This document shows positions 30,627 through 43,196 of a stretch of DNA of 64,000 bases, piece after piece (positions within the stretch are counted from its first letter, which is position 1; each line of letters begins with the position of its first letter). The notes below the pieces were generated by a model. The model worked only from the letters and a program-made list of their open reading frames with translations. It was not told where the DNA came from and searched no databases. Position numbers and translations under genes: made by a program. Source of the DNA: Phaseolus vulgaris. Taxonomy: Eukaryota; Streptophyta; Magnoliopsida; Fabales; Fabaceae. The stretch spans positions 23,767,322-23,831,321 of the forward strand of contig NC_023749.2 in the NCBI RefSeq assembly GCF_000499845.2, given 5' to 3'.

Positions 30627-33600
30627 TTGGAGGAGAGCAAGCAACAATGGTACTTGGATAGTGGATGCTCCAAGCACATGGCAGGGGACAAATCAAAGTT
30701 CCTGAGAATCTCCTTTAAGCAAGAAAGTTATGTCACCTATGGGGACAACAACAAAGGAAGGATTCTTGGGAGAGGATCCATAGGAGACAAAGACATCTTG
30801 GTCATCCATGATGTGCTCTATGTAGAAGGCCTAAAGCATAATCTGCTGAGCATTAGCCAACTATGTGACAAGGGATATCAAGTGATGTTCAAGTCAAACA
30901 CATGTGAGATCTGTCTACCCAACAGCAAAGAGGTAATGTTGGTAGTAAGAGAGTCAATAATGTTTATCTTCTAGATATCTCTTCACCATGTTCAATTGGA
31001 TGTCTTCTATCCAAGCAAGATGAATCTTGGCTTTGGCATAAAAGAATTGCTCATATTCACATGAATCACTTGAACAAGTTAATTTCAAGGGATCTTGTGA
31101 TTGGGCTACCAAAGCTTAAGTTTGAGAGGGATCACATATGTGAAGCATGCCAAAAAGGGAAACAAGTGAAAAGTTCTTTCAAAATAAAAAACGTTGTTTC
31201 TTCTTTAAAACCTCTTGAACTTCTTCACATGGATCTCTTTAGACCTTCAAGAACTATGAGCCTTGGTGGAAATTATTATGCTCTTATTATTGTTGATGAC
31301 TTTTCCAAGTTCACTTGGACTCTTTTCTTGGAATCAAAGAGTGATGCCTTTTCTGCATTCAAGAAGCTAGCAAGAAGCTGCAAAATACAAAGAATTGCGA
31401 CATAGGCTCAATTAGAAGTGATCATGAAGGAGAATTCCAAAATGAGAAGTTCAGCAAGTTTTGTGAGAAGATGGGAATCCTGCACAATTTCTCTGCTCCA
31501 AGAACTCCACAGCAGAATGGTGTGGTAGAGAGGAAGAACAGGTCTCTTAAAGAGCTAACAAGGACAATGCTTAGTGAATCATCTCTTCCTAAGTACTTTT
31601 GGGCGGATGCAGTGAGCACTTCGTGCAATGTGATGAATAAAGTGCTTATTAGGCCCATTTTGAAGAAAACTCCATATGAACTCTTCAATGGAAGGAAGCT
31701 TAACATCAACCATCTCAGAGTGTTTGGCTGCAGTTGCTTTGTTCTCAACAATGGAAAGGAAAACTTGGGGAAGTTTGATGAGAAAGCGGATATTGGCATC
31801 TTCATAGGGTATTCTCTCACAAGTCATGCATATAGAATCTACAACAAGAGGTTGATGACTGTAGAAGAATCAGTTCACGTTTGTCTTTGATGAGGTAGAT
31901 CACAGAAACATCCAAATCCCGAAGACCAGTGCTGAAGAAGATGAACAGAGCATCAGTTTGGAGAAGCTGGAAATTTGTGCAGAAAAACAACCGGTTGATT
32001 CGCAGAAACAACCGGTTAATTTGCAGAAACAACCGATTGAAATTCTGCAACAGAGTGAGCTGCCCAAAGAGTGGAGGATTCCTAGAGATCTGTTAGTGGA
32101 AAACATCATAGGGCAGATAAAGGAAGTTGTCTCCACACGTAGCTCCATCTCAAACTTCTGCAGGCACACAACTTTTGTCTCTCAAATTGAACCAAAGTCA
32201 ATTGAGGAAGCTCTCAAGGATGAGAAGTGGGTTGAAGCTATGCATGACGAGTTGAATCAGTTTTCAAGGAATGAGGTATGGTTTCTTGTCCCTAGAACTG
32301 ATGAAATGAACATTATTGGTTCGAAATGGGTTTTCAGGAACAAGTTAGATGAAGATGTCGTGATCACAAGGAACAAAGCAAGGCTAGTTGCCAAGGGCTA
32401 CAATCAAGAGGAGGGCATAGATTATGGTCAAACCTTTGCTCCTGTTGCTAGATTGGAGGTTATGAGGCTGCTGCTGGCGTTTGCTTGTATGAGTGGTTTC
32501 AAACTCTTCCAAATGGATGTCAATAGTGCCTTCTTGAATGGCTACATCAATGAGGAAGTTTATGTAGATCAACCACCGGGCTTTGAAGATCATAAATATC
32601 CCAACCATGTCTTCAAGTTGAAGAAAGCTTTGTATGGACTGAAGCAAGCTCCAAGACAGTGGTATGAGAAGCTTAGCAACTTTCTGCTATCTCATGGTTA
32701 TGAAAGGGGAATGGTAGACAAGACTCTCTTCATCAAAAAGTCAAATGCAGAAATAATTCTTGTGCAAATCTATGTTGATGACATCATCTTTGGTGCTACA
32801 CAAGATAGTTAGTGTGAAGAATTTGTGGCTGCAATGAAAGGTGAGTTTGAAATGTCTATGATGGGAGAACTGTCTTTCTTTCTTGGATTGCAGGTTAAGC
32901 CAACAAAGGATGGGATCTTTCTATGTCAATCAAAGTATTGCAAGGAGATTCTCAAGAAATTTGAAATGGAGAGTTGCAAAGAAGCAAGCACTCCAATGCC
33001 ATCAAGCTGTTACATGGATGCTGATGCTGCTGGAAAGAATGTAGATAAAAAAAAAATACAGAGGATTGATTGGCTCTTTGCTTTATCTAACAGCTAGTAG
33101 ACCGGACATCATGTTTGCGGTGTGTCTATGTTCAAGATATCAAGCAAATCCTAAAGAGTCACACTTCAAAGCTGCAAAAAGAATTCTGAAATATCTCAAA
33201 GGAGCATCATCTGTTGGGTTATGGTATCCTTCTCACTCTCCAATTCATTTAATTGGTTATTCAGATTCTGACTTTGCAGGTTGCAAGCTAAATAGAAAGA
33301 GCACAAGTGGCACTTGCCATCTTCTTGGCTCAAGCCTAATCTCATGGCATAGCAAGAAGCAAGCATGTGTTGCTCTCTCTACTGCTGAGGCTGAGTATAT
33401 TGCTGCTGGAAGCTGTTGTGCACAGATTCTGTGGCTCAAACAACAACTTGCAGACATTGGATTACAAATCAGCAAGGTCCCTTTGATGTGTGATAACACA
33501 ATTGCCATCAATCTTACCAAAAATCGGATTCAGCACTCAAGGACCAAACATATTGAGATAAGGCATCATTTCATCAGGGATCATGTAAACAATGGGAACT

Positions 33601-33720
33601 GTGAAGTGAAGTTTGTGGAGACCAAACTGTAGTTAGCTGACATCTACACGAAACCTTTACCAAAAGAGAGGTTTTTCTTCCTAAGAAATGAGTTAGGCAT
33701 CCTTGATCTTAATAATCTCT
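30627..33720 (+). pseudogene. Pol remnant of Copia-1 (PR-IN-RT-RH)
   Basis: Protease has DSGCSKHM near 30657. The GAG-pre-integrase finger shows the H...CEACQKGK pattern (31061-31165). Integrase catalytic residues are visible as HMDLF, SDHEGEF and VVERKN. RT lies at 31958-32812 with YVDD near 32771. RNase H lies at 33066-33632 (SDSDFAG, STAEAEY, CDNTIAI). The order PR-IN-RT-RH is diagnostic of Ty1/copia. Frames change between 30974 and 31061, at about 31405, 31880 and 33060. Stops occur at 30972-30974, 32810-32812 and 33630-33632, so no polyprotein can be made. Confidence 0.9.
31985..32042 (+). repeat. Triple 21-bp motif inside copia pol linker
   Basis: Three copies start at 31985, 32006 and 32027, in frame in the linker between integrase and RT. 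They encode KQPVD/KQPVN/KQPIE. They vary in the motif (CCGG or CCGA) but not in the 21-bp step. Confidence 0.88.
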
Positions 33721-33750
33721 CCTAAATCTGTTTTGATACATGCTAAAGTC

Positions 33751-33770
33751 TATTTGTGAAGACAAATAGG
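33751..33770. other. Hairpin followed by internal polypurine run
   Basis: Perfect 8-bp arms CTATTTGT and ACAAATAG enclose GAAG, followed by GGGGAAGAA. The identical hairpin is at 61226-61245 in element D, also about 250-280 bp before the 3' LTR. Confidence 0.75.
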
Positions 33771-33863
33771 GGAAGAATTAATTGGTTCTGGTATATTTTT
33801 ATCTGAAACTGTGTAATCTGTTAAAATCTCTAATATAAAACTGTTTTCTGCTGCTGCTGATAG

Positions 33864-33900
33864 AAACAACCGATTGTTTCGAGTAAACAACCGATTGTTT
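33864..33900. repeat. Paired 21-bp-spaced motif in Copia-1 3' UTR
   Basis: Exact AAACAACCGATTGTTT copies start at 33864 and 33885, outside the LTR and outside coding sequence. Confidence 0.9.
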
Positions 33901-34051
33901 ACCAGGTTTTATGCTTTAATTGTGTGAAAATCTAACCTGTTGTTGTAAGAAGCATTAGACTGTATATATGCTAGTTTTGCAGGTACTGCTTCAGATTCAA
34001 TCGGATCAAACACAAGCACCAGGGATTTGTCTTCATCAAATAGAGGGAGAT

Positions 34052-35187
34052 TGTTGAACCAAGTGGTGTTCAAGCTTTGAAGAATCCAAACCCTTTGAAG
34101 GATGTTGAAAGCTTGGTTGTGCTTGCTGTTGCTGAGTTGTCTTAGTTAGGATCCAGGGTAGTTTGAGTTTTGTAATCCACTCTAGATTGAATCCAAAGCA
34201 TAGGCATTCTCAATCTTTTAAAAGAAAAGTGTTTTTCAAACTAAGTGAAAAACAACTGATTGTTTTGTCGAAACAACCGATTGTTTTATACTTAGATGTT
34301 TTTATTAAAGATTGAAAACTGTTTTTCAAATGGTTGAGCTGTTAAAACCAAAACAACCGATTGATTCGAGGAAACAACCGATTGTTTGTTTTGGTACCAT
34401 AACAGAAAAACTGTTTTTGCTTTGACTGAGCTTTAAATGTTTCTAACTATTTACGCTCCAGTCTTTAATGCTTTGACCAATCTTTAAATGCAATGAATAA
34501 GTTTGTTAAGATTTGATAACAAACTTCTTTGAATAAATTCAGAAAAACAGATTTGAGTAATAAGATTTTAACATAAGTTTTGAGTTTTTCAAAGAGTTGA
34601 GATTGCTTAGATATTGAGATTGGTCAAAGAGTGTGAGATATGTTTTCTGCTTGTATTGATTTCAGATTTTCTTTTGTAACAAGTGTATTCCTTGTATTCT
34701 GTTGAACAAGTTTCTTTTGTGTGTTTGCTGAGAAGTGATGTGTGTTCTTGAGGGGATCAAGATCAACATTCTTAGTGTTGGTGTGTTGGCCAAGAGAAGT
34801 GTGTGTCTTGAGGGGATCAAGGTCACTTTCTCGGTTGTGGTGTAAGTGATCTAGGTTTGATTGCTTAGTGGAATTCCATAGTGGTTTCTGAGAAGAATGG
34901 ATGTAGCTCTGGGTTTAGAGTGAACCAGTATAAACATCTGTGTGCATTCTCTCTATTCCTAACTCTTTAAATTCAGTTTTGATATTTGTTTACTGGTATA
35001 AACAACCAATTGTTTCTGCGAAACAACCGATTGTTTTACTGGTGCTGTGCTTTTAGCTTTGTGTTTTGAAAAACTGATTTCTCAATCAAGGTATTCTCGA
35101 AGTAATTTCATTCAAGGCTTAAAAGTTTGCGAAAACTCTCTTTAAACAATTCACCCCCACTCTAGTTTAAAGCCATATATTCTAACA
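34052..35187 (+). repeat. 3' LTR of Copia-1
   Basis: It is 1136 bp, starts TGTTGAACC and ends TCTAACA, preceded by the purine run AAATAGAGGGAGA. It holds motif pairs near 34249, 34351 and 34999. Flank CTCCA follows. Confidence 0.93.
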
Positions 35188-35552
35188 CTCCACACCTGTG
35201 AAGGTGACCTTCGGGCCCAGAGACGTGGTTGGCAACGCTATATCCATGATCGCCTGTGAGAATGGCAAGGGATGTGCCGTAAGTGGTACAGGTGGGGCAC
35301 GTTCATCCACCGCGCGCTCCCCTACTTGTTTGAAATCCCTGCGCAGTCCTCATTGGCCCTGCGCAGTTCTTCATTGTTTGCTCGTGATGCGGCAATTTCA
35401 ACCCTAGATGCTACCACCTCTGCTTGGAGGGCACGCATAGTCTCCAATATTTGTTGCGTGGTAACGTGTTCCCCTCCAGGGGGCACAACACCTTTGGCTA
35501 TAGCAAATCCTTGCCTAGTACTCGTCATATCGCTAGTAAAAACTCTCAACAC
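35188..35552 (-). pseudogene. Gag N-terminus of gypsy element E
   Basis: It is read leftward from about 35552: an N-terminal coiled coil (TTQQILETMRALQAEV-like), a stop near 35322, then the GPKVTFTGVE block that opens the gag domain. It abuts Copia-1 at 35188 and continues at 16945. Confidence 0.75.
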
Positions 35553-35580
35553 GATTGTGAGTGGGACCTTGCTTTAACGG

Positions 35581-35600
35581 GCCCCACGGTGGGCGCCAAA
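35581..35600 (-). other. Primer binding site of element E
   Basis: On the minus strand TTTGGCGCCCACCGTGGGGC directly follows the LTR end, matching A and B. Confidence 0.8.
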
Positions 35601-35786
35601 TGTTCCTGTCAGTTGACTCACTTTACCGATTGACTCCAACGGTAGCCTTTGGCCCTTCTATCTCGGCATGAGAATCGTACTTCCTTGATCAAGAAATCTC
35701 TCACCTGCAAAGACAAAGGGGCAACTTGACGGCCGTTTGCACTCGACGCTCAAGTCAGTATAAGGGCAAAGAAACACCAAGTGTAT
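35601..35786 (-). repeat. LTR of element E, interrupted
   Basis: It starts TGTTCCTGTCAG (reverse of the family-1 end) and runs 186 bp to GTGTAT. There a second LTR start of the same family begins. Confidence 0.75.
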
Positions 35787-36488
35787 TGTTCCTGCCGGTT
35801 GACTCGATTGCCTTCGTACTTTTAACGATGATCACACGCCCAATTCTCTCTACCTTCGTTTGTGCTTTCTTTAGATCAAACACCCTAAACCTGCAAAGAC
35901 AAAAGGGCGCCCTAGAGGCCGTTTGCACTCTGACGCTCAAGTCAATACTAGGGCAAAGAAACAAAAATGTGTATCTCAACTCTCGTCTCAAGAGCTGTGT
36001 AAAAGACTGCGTAAAACTTGCGTACCTTGTGATGTTTCTTACTACCCTTTATATAGTCTAGGGTTTCCTTTGTTTCTGCTACCCACATTAGGGTTTCTGA
36101 GGGTATGCCTTAGCGCCGCTATCACCCAATCTTAGGGCAATCTAGCGCGTAAGGCTCCCTTACTGAAGTGCAACCTCTAACAGAATGGCCCCCTTGAGTA
36201 CCAACTCGTGCACCTAATCTCTGGGGCCATCCGTCCTGGAGTGCCCTAGTTGTTCACGTGCCATGCATGCAACCTACCCTTGGAACGTAACCTTAATGGG
36301 CCTTAGCGCTTCCAGTGGTTCTTTACTTGTGTCGCGCTTGAATGCGCTATTCATACCACACGCATGGGCTCTTCGTGATCTAGGTTACCCCCAACTGATA
36401 ACTAGTGTGTGTTGTCTGAGATCCACCTCTCGTGGCCCAACTCTGTTGTTTGAGTCACCGATGTCCGATGTCACATCGCCCCCATTCT
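35787..36488 (-). repeat. Second family-1-like LTR, truncated by the CACTA element
   Basis: TGTTCCTGCCGGTTGAC begins here. The first 200 bp align with 35601-35786, including the GCAAAGACAAA and GCAAAGAAACA phrases. A reverse TATA-like CTTTATATAG lies near 36048. The expected CA end is not seen before the CACTA terminus at 36489. Confidence 0.65.
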
Positions 36489-36775
36489 CACTAGTACAAA
36501 AAGGTAAATTAACGACGGTTAAAATCAACATTTAAAGACGGTTCCAGAACCATCGTCATTACAGGCGTCGTTAAAAAGATGGGGTTTTTCACAACGGTTG
36601 AAGAACCGTCGTTAAAACCGAGACTTATAATGACGGTTGACCATCGTTAAAAGCGACTTCTAATTTTTTTTTTTAAATAATGGACTTTTAAAGACGGTTC
36701 CCATAGGAACCATTGTTGTAAGTAGGTATATTTTAAAGACGGTTCCACGTGGAAACGTCGTTATATGTAGGCATT
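36489..36775. repeat. Left TIR and subterminal repeats of CACTA element
   Basis: The terminus CACTAGTACAAAAA is followed by at least eight copies of RACGGTT or its complement AACCGTC/AACCATC in both orientations within 290 bp. Such subterminal repeats are transposase-binding sites in En/Spm-type elements. A short TCT precedes the TIR, where a 3-bp duplication would be. Confidence 0.85.
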
Positions 36776-37083
36776 GAAAAAAAAATTGCTTTTTAAAAAA
36801 TCTCAAATCTGCATAAAATTTTCAATTCCAGAAAATCAAAACATTTAAAATCATAATTTAAATATAAAAATTACATACAATAAACTATAACATTATACAA
36901 AAAAGTTTTGCTAATATATGAAAAAGTTTGTCATTCTAATGATTTATCTATCCTAGGATGTTATACATGGTTACAAAATACTTTGACCATTTTGTTCTCA
37001 CATACTCTAATGCTTCTGAATCTAGTGGGTGTTGGTCGTTGAACAACTGTGACATTTGAATTTTTTTGAATTAGTGCATGAAT

Positions 37084-39902
37084 AATAAATCGTAAATTTT
37101 AAATTGTTTATTCTATTGAGGTATTACCTGATCCCAACCTTTCTTAATTTCAGCTTGCAAAATAGTCAACATCCACTGCATAACATAATAACCACACTCA
37201 TAATTTCCAGATTGCCTGTTGGACTGCATGTGAAAATAAATGTATTAAATGAACGAGTGAAACACATTAAATTGAGTGAACAAATATACTTTAAATACCT
37301 TAAGGTACATCCAAGTGAGTTTTTGTGCGTTTGAAGTTCTCCCACACAAAATATTATGTCCAGAGTAAGCACTAAAATAATAAGATTTCATGTTAGAATA
37401 CATAACATTATATGATGTATAAGTAATAATAAATGTTAAATGAAACTGTCGTACCTATCTATAATTTTTTTAAAATAGGTAGGGGGTTTTTTATGCAAGG
37501 AGCTAAACCATGCAGCGGTATGATCTTGAACAAATATGATCAATAGTTGCCAATGACGTCTGTATAATAAATCAGTTAATTAGTTTCTCTTATTTCAATA
37601 ATTTATTAAAACTTATTTAATAAATAAGAACTTACTCATGGATGTACGGAGCAAAATAAATGTGTTTTCCACCATTCTTTAAGGTAGTGGTGATGTATGT
37701 TTGTGTTTCCGACTTCTTGTTTCCAATTAATTGAATGATTTGAGGGTCTAAAAACCCATATATACTGTGTTTCCCCTCATCAAAGCATAATCCAAAAAGA
37801 TACCTAAATTTCAATAAGTTAGTACTAATATATTTAATAAATCAGAAGTATAAAGATTTTAATATTTAAACTTACATCATCCATAATTGCAGAACTGTTA
37901 CGTTAATCTCTTGATCTCTGGCTGTAAGGTCCAACAAATCAGACATGTGAACGTACAACGGTAGATTACTATGCCTTACAAACACATTGGCCTCCCATGG
38001 AACCTCTAAGACGGTTATATCTAATTTTGTAGCAACTTCCACCAATGCTGCCACAGGATCATCAATGGAGAATATTTTCTTCTTTCGCAGAGGCAATTTT
38101 GTCTTAGGTTCCTGCTACTCTTCAACAAACAAACAAATACTTAAATTAGTTAGAATGTAATATATCTGATATATAATTCTATTAGTATTAGTGCAAAGAT
38201 ATACCATAGATTCTATAGGTCTGACGAGATGTCTAGGCCAGGCAATGAAAGTATGTAATGCCTCTGCTACAATTGTGACCTCTGATGTCGGCACAGGAAC
38301 TGCAAGATCACCATAAAGGACCTTCTCCACCGTGACGTTCATGAAATTAGAAGGAAGAGACACATTGTGTAACATTGTGACCCAAGGCAACGAATCGGGT
38401 CAAGGAATTACACTCAACATATAACTCGCAATGGCTAGTTGAGCCAAAGTCATCTCCCGATAGATCAACTGCCGAACAACTCCCTTTAGTGCTGACTTTT
38501 TTAATAGAAGGCGGAGCTGGTTCATCTTCTACCATAGTCAGTGGTTGTTGAGAGAGTCTTAAACCCTCCCACCACTTTTTGAAGTCCATTTCCATTCGCA
38601 CTCTAAACTCCTCCATGAAGCTTTCTTTAAGCTCTTGAGTTACCTCAGCCTTTAACTGCTCACGTAATTGTAGTAAATACTCTTGGCTAGGTTGATTGGA
38701 CGATTGTTCCTTGCTATGTGACGAAGGTCCAAAGTATGAGCGAATCCCAACCCCATATCCAGCTAGACGAACACGTCCAGGGTGCTCAGGTCGTTCGAGA
38801 GCAACATTAAGAATATCATTGCGAGCACATGGATTAAAAGTCCCCTGTGTCGATTGCTCAACAAGAGAATCCTAAAACAAATGAAAATAAATTGTCAAAC
38901 TTCAAGACATTTAATTTAAAATAACACATAGAAAACATATTTCTTACAATTCGTTCAACTGTTTGTTATGTGGACTTCGAACTCCATGTCCCTAATGGGT
39001 TTATACGGGCACCCTTCCACATCTCATGTTAGGGTGGTGGGGATGGAGGCCTCAAAGAATCTACACTATTCATTTCCTCAATGGAAGTAGAGCGTGCTTT
39101 AATATTTTCTCCAAGCATCTTCTACTTTAACAACTTATAACCACCATGAGACAATAAGTGTGGGGTATCATTGTGTGCCTGACTAGCTTTTGCTTTGTTT
39201 TGAACCTCCTATCATAACATTCAAAATTTAATAATACGTTAATATAAACTATATTCAAATATAAAAGTGATATGAACCTGCCATTTTTCAGTTTGTCGAA
39301 TCTGCACAAACTACTGCCAAGTTTCTTCATCAAGGGATGCATATTTTGTACAAGAATTTTCTTCATTCCTTTTACCATATATATAATCTGTTGTCAATTT
39401 TGATTTGAACTGACGAAATTTGACACCCACATCAGAAAGAACCTTCGCTTTCAAGGTTTCCACATTCGGGATCTTACATTGCGTCTACATTATTTGAAAG
39501 AATTAGTTCATAAACAAGAACAAAGTATAAAAGAGCTTTAGATTGAACAATGTAAAAACAATTACATACCAGAATATCTTGCCAAATCATTTTTTTCTCA
39601 TGGTCAATCACGTGATCCTAGGACTCAGTTAAGATAGAGATCCTTTAACGAGACAGTACTCCAAGATAACTCCTATATTTCTTTGCATATTGCCCAGTGG
39701 CCACACCAGTGTGGATATCAATAGACAAAGGTATTTTGTCATCTTTATTTATCTTCTTAAACATATTCTTTAATCTTGTAGGTCCTCTACCAGTTTTTGA
39801 ACGAGAAACTTTATCATCTGCCATATTCCTGTAATCAAACAAATATGATAAGCATGAAGAATATGAAATATAATTAAAATTATATATTGTAAAACTAAAC
39901 AT
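37084..39902 (-). pseudogene. CACTA second gene with Ulp1-like protease end
   Basis: It is read leftward from 39902: MADDKVSRSKTGRGPTRLKN opens a plant transposase-24-like region (39770-39902). Further exons lie at 39127-39378 and 38347-38900. The stretch 37632-38096 encodes a LYVHMSDLLDLTARDQEINV-like segment. Near 37130-37210 is GNYECGYYVMQWML, which resembles the Cys-box of Ulp1/C48 peptidases. Exons seem separated by short AT-rich introns, but I cannot define all splice sites, and some frames carry stops. CACTA second ORFs with C48-like ends are known in plants. Whether a complete His-Asp-Cys triad exists was not established. Confidence 0.65.
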
Positions 39903-39905
39903 GAA

Positions 39906-42827
39906 TCACATGCACATACAAATATATATTCCTTCGTCGTGATCATTTCGAGTTGCATGTACAACATCAGCAACATCCTCGTACTCTTTATTGATGGTCG
40001 TTCTTGTAAGTGATTCAATCTCCCAAATTTCATTGTTTGTATCTTTTGGGTCATTATGTTGTTTTTTTCCATGTAGCACAACAAACCAGTGGTCAGACGT
40101 AAGATCTTGGATATAGAAAACTTGGGAAGCTTGATGTGCCATTATGAATGGTTCATCATGATATCCTATCTTTCGAAAGTCAACCAAAGTCATTCTTGAT
40201 TCATCAACTTTGACACCAGTCTTATTGTCAACCCACTTGCATTTGAAAACATGTACAGTAAACTTGGTATAATTAACTTCTCAAATCTCTACTATGACAC
40301 CATAATAAGGCATTGATCCCACAACAGGATTTTGATCCTTTGCAGTTGAAAAATGCATAGACTCTGCCTCCAAGGTGACTCCACTATTTTGCACTGTACT
40401 CCTATCATATCGAGACTTTGTGTAAAACAAACAACCATTTACTTCATAGCCAAAACAACATAAAACATCAAATTTGAGACCGTTTGCAAGTCATGTTAAT
40501 GTTTCAGATGTTGATGCACCATTCATTATTTGTTGCTTAAACCATGACATGAAGGTTTTGTTATGCTCAAGTAACACCCATTTCTCTGATTGTCTTGGAT
40601 TTTTATATTTGACAATGTCTTTGTGTGTATCTAATTATGGTAAGACCTCATCAGTGTTATTCAAGATATACAAGTGTGCTTGCAGAACCTCTTCTCTTGA
40701 TTTGCTTATGACATGTACACCTTTTGAAGATTTACTTATGAATCTATGAGAGTGCCAACCTTTTTCAGGAACTCCTATACATTTGGCTTTTGACATGTAC
40801 TCAGAACAAAACTCAATAGATTCTTCTGAAATGTATCTTTCAATAATGGAAGCTTCCAAACGACATTGATTCTTCACATATCCCTTCAAAATCTTCATGT
40901 ATCGTTCAATTGGATACATCCATCACATATAAATTGGTCCACACAATCTGATTTCTATTACAAGATGAACAACCAAGTGTACCATAATATCAAAAAAAGA
41001 TGGAGGAAAAAACATCTCGAGTTGACACAAGATAACAATTATTTCTTCTTCAAGTTTATCCAACTTTTGAGAGTCAATCTCTTTGCTACATATGGAATTG
41101 AAAAATGAACATATTCGAGTGATTGTATGCCTAACATTTTTTGGCAAGATTCCACGAATAGCCACCGGTAGTAATTGTTGCATTAGAACGTCACAATCAT
41201 GTGCCTTTAAGCCAATTAGTTTCAAATCATTCATAGATACAAGACTCTTCACATTTGAAGAGTAGCCTTGTGGTACCTTAACACCTTTAAGACATTCACA
41301 AAAACTTGTTTTCTTTTTCTTTAAAAAGTGTATCACGCTGCAGGCAAGTATGTACGTTTACCAACTTCTCTCGGTGCCAATTCCTCTCGTATATTCATCT
41401 CAATCAAATCCAGACGTGCATTCACACCATCCTTTGTTTTTCCTTTAATGTTCGGAAGTGTTCCTATTAGACTGTCACACACATTCTTTTCTACGTGCAT
41501 TACATCTAGACAGTGTCTGACATCTAACTTACACCAATACGTAGGATCAAAAAAGATTGATCTCTTCTTCCATATTTCACTCACATTTTGCTTCTTCTTC
41601 ATTTTTCCAAAAGTCACATTAACATTTTTTATTTTTTCATAAATTTCAACACCACTTAAGGGAGTTGGACAAATGTCATGTTCTTGGTATCCGTTAAAAG
41701 CTTTTTTCAATCTACGATACGGATGATATTTCTTTAGAAATCTACGATGCCCAAGATGTCTTGTCTTAACATATTGGACATGTTCTATGACCTTTCACAC
41801 TATAACTTGACAAGTTCCCATATGCAGGGAAGTCATTGATAGTACAAAACAACATTGCATGCAATCAGATTGATTCATTCTTAAACACGTCAAACACATC
41901 AACCCCTTCATTCCATAATAACTTCAAATCTTCAATCAGTGGATTAAGATAAACATCTATATTCTTCCACTGCAAAGAATCAGCAGGATGACGAAGTAGT
42001 CCATCACATTTTCTATTATCTGCATGCCACCTAAGGTTTTTAGCGTCATCTGCATTTGCAAACAAACGCTTAAACCTTGAAATTATTGAAAGATACCAAA
42101 CAACCTTAGCAGGAGGACCTTCCTTTGTGAATTCATCAATTTCATCATTCTGACCAACTTTAACCTTATAACGTGACAAACCACACTTTAAATCTTCATA
42201 CTCATTTTTGTATAAAATACAATCGTTAGGACATGAATGTATTTTTCTATACTCCATACCCATTGGACAAAGTATTTTTTTTGCCTCATAATTTCGATTG
42301 GGCAAGGTATTTCCTTATGGAAGCATGTCCTTAAGCAATTGAAGCAATTCTATAAAACTTTTGTCGATCCATCCATTCATTGCCTTCAAATTCATCAACC
42401 TTAACACTGCTGATAATCATGTGAAATTAGTTGAACCAGGATACAAAGAAGTATCTGTATCATTAGACATATTTTTGAAAACTGCATTAGCAAAAGATTC
42501 TGCTCCCACATCACGAATCATGTCTTATAATCTATCATCCATTGAGAAATGAACTTCCTCGGAACCTCCGTGCACACTTGGCAAGTCTAACAATTCACCA
42601 TGCCACGTTCATGATGTATAACTTTTCAAAAATCCATCACACAAAAGATGTTCTCTAATTTTGGAAACACTCAATATCCTTCCATTTAAACAATTGACAC
42701 AAGGGCACCTTATCCTTACTCCATTCTTATAACTAACGGCATTATGTTCTGCGAATTGTATGAATTCTTCCACTCCTTTTTCATAAGTATCACTTATTCG
42801 TGGTGTATTAATCCAACTCCGATCCAT
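39906..42827 (-). pseudogene. CACTA transposase (TNPD/Transposase_21 type)
   Basis: It is read leftward. An N-terminal transposase-associated domain starts at 42827 with MDRSWINTPRISDTYEKGV and has a Cys pair in CPCVNC. A Transposase_21 region follows (42305-41865, MPNRNYEAKKILCPMGMEY and WHADNRKCDGLLRHPAD). Next is 41710-41333 (TYWCKLDVRHCLDVMHVEKNV), then a DUF4218-like part (41336-40635, LKGYVKNQCRLEASI). Last is a DUF4216-like part (40193-39906, DHWFVVLHGKK). Frame breaks occur near 42306, 41850 and 40640, and stops are present. This is the DDE-type enzyme that cuts CACTA ends, but this copy is broken. Confidence 0.82.
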
Positions 42828-42848
42828 AGAACTGCTAAACTAAGAACC

Positions 42849-43135
42849 AGTGTGGACTCAGAACCAATGCGTTCAATAAGTAATCATTAAAAAATAAATC
42901 AAAATTGTCGAAGGTCGGACACCTCCGGACTCAGGACCAGTGCGTTCAATATGTCAAAACAATATATAACCATTAAAAAATAAATCAAAATTGACGAAGG
43001 TCGGATACCTCCGGACTCAGAATCAGTGCGCTCAATATCTCAAAACAATATATAATCATTGAAAATTAAATCAAAATTGTCGAAGGTCGGACACCTTCGG
43101 ACTCAGAATCAGTTCGTTTAATATATAGAATCAAT
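42849..43135. repeat. 86-bp tandem repeat, about 3.3 units
   Basis: AAAATTGTCGAAGGTCGG-like phrases start at 42901, 42987 and 43073, exactly 86 bp apart. They alternate with GTGCGTTCAATATNTCAAAACA phrases. The array lies just upstream of the transposase start on the minus strand. Confidence 0.92.
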
Positions 43136-43196
43136 ATCTAACTCAAAACAAACACTTTCAAAATATAGTTAATAATATATAAAATATACTAACCTT

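Larger units (their letters stand above)
16946..35187 (+). mobile_element. Ty1/copia element (Copia-1), split by element B
   Basis: The LTRs start TGTTGAACCAAG and end TCTAACA or TGTAACA. Flanks are CTGCA (16941-16945) and CTCCA (35188-35192), a 5-bp duplication with one mismatch. Domain order protease-integrase-RT-RNase H defines Ty1/copia. Its 5' LTR is split by element B (17072-29161). The reading frames contain stops and frameshifts, so it is inactive. Motifs such as YVDDIIFGAT and KSTSGTCHLLG look SIRE/Maximus-like, a moderate-confidence lineage call. Confidence 0.92.

Noticed and set aside
33841..33900. CRISPR-like interpretation of the 21-bp repeats
   Set aside because: Plant nuclear retrotransposon context, too few units, no spacers of regular length and no cas genes.
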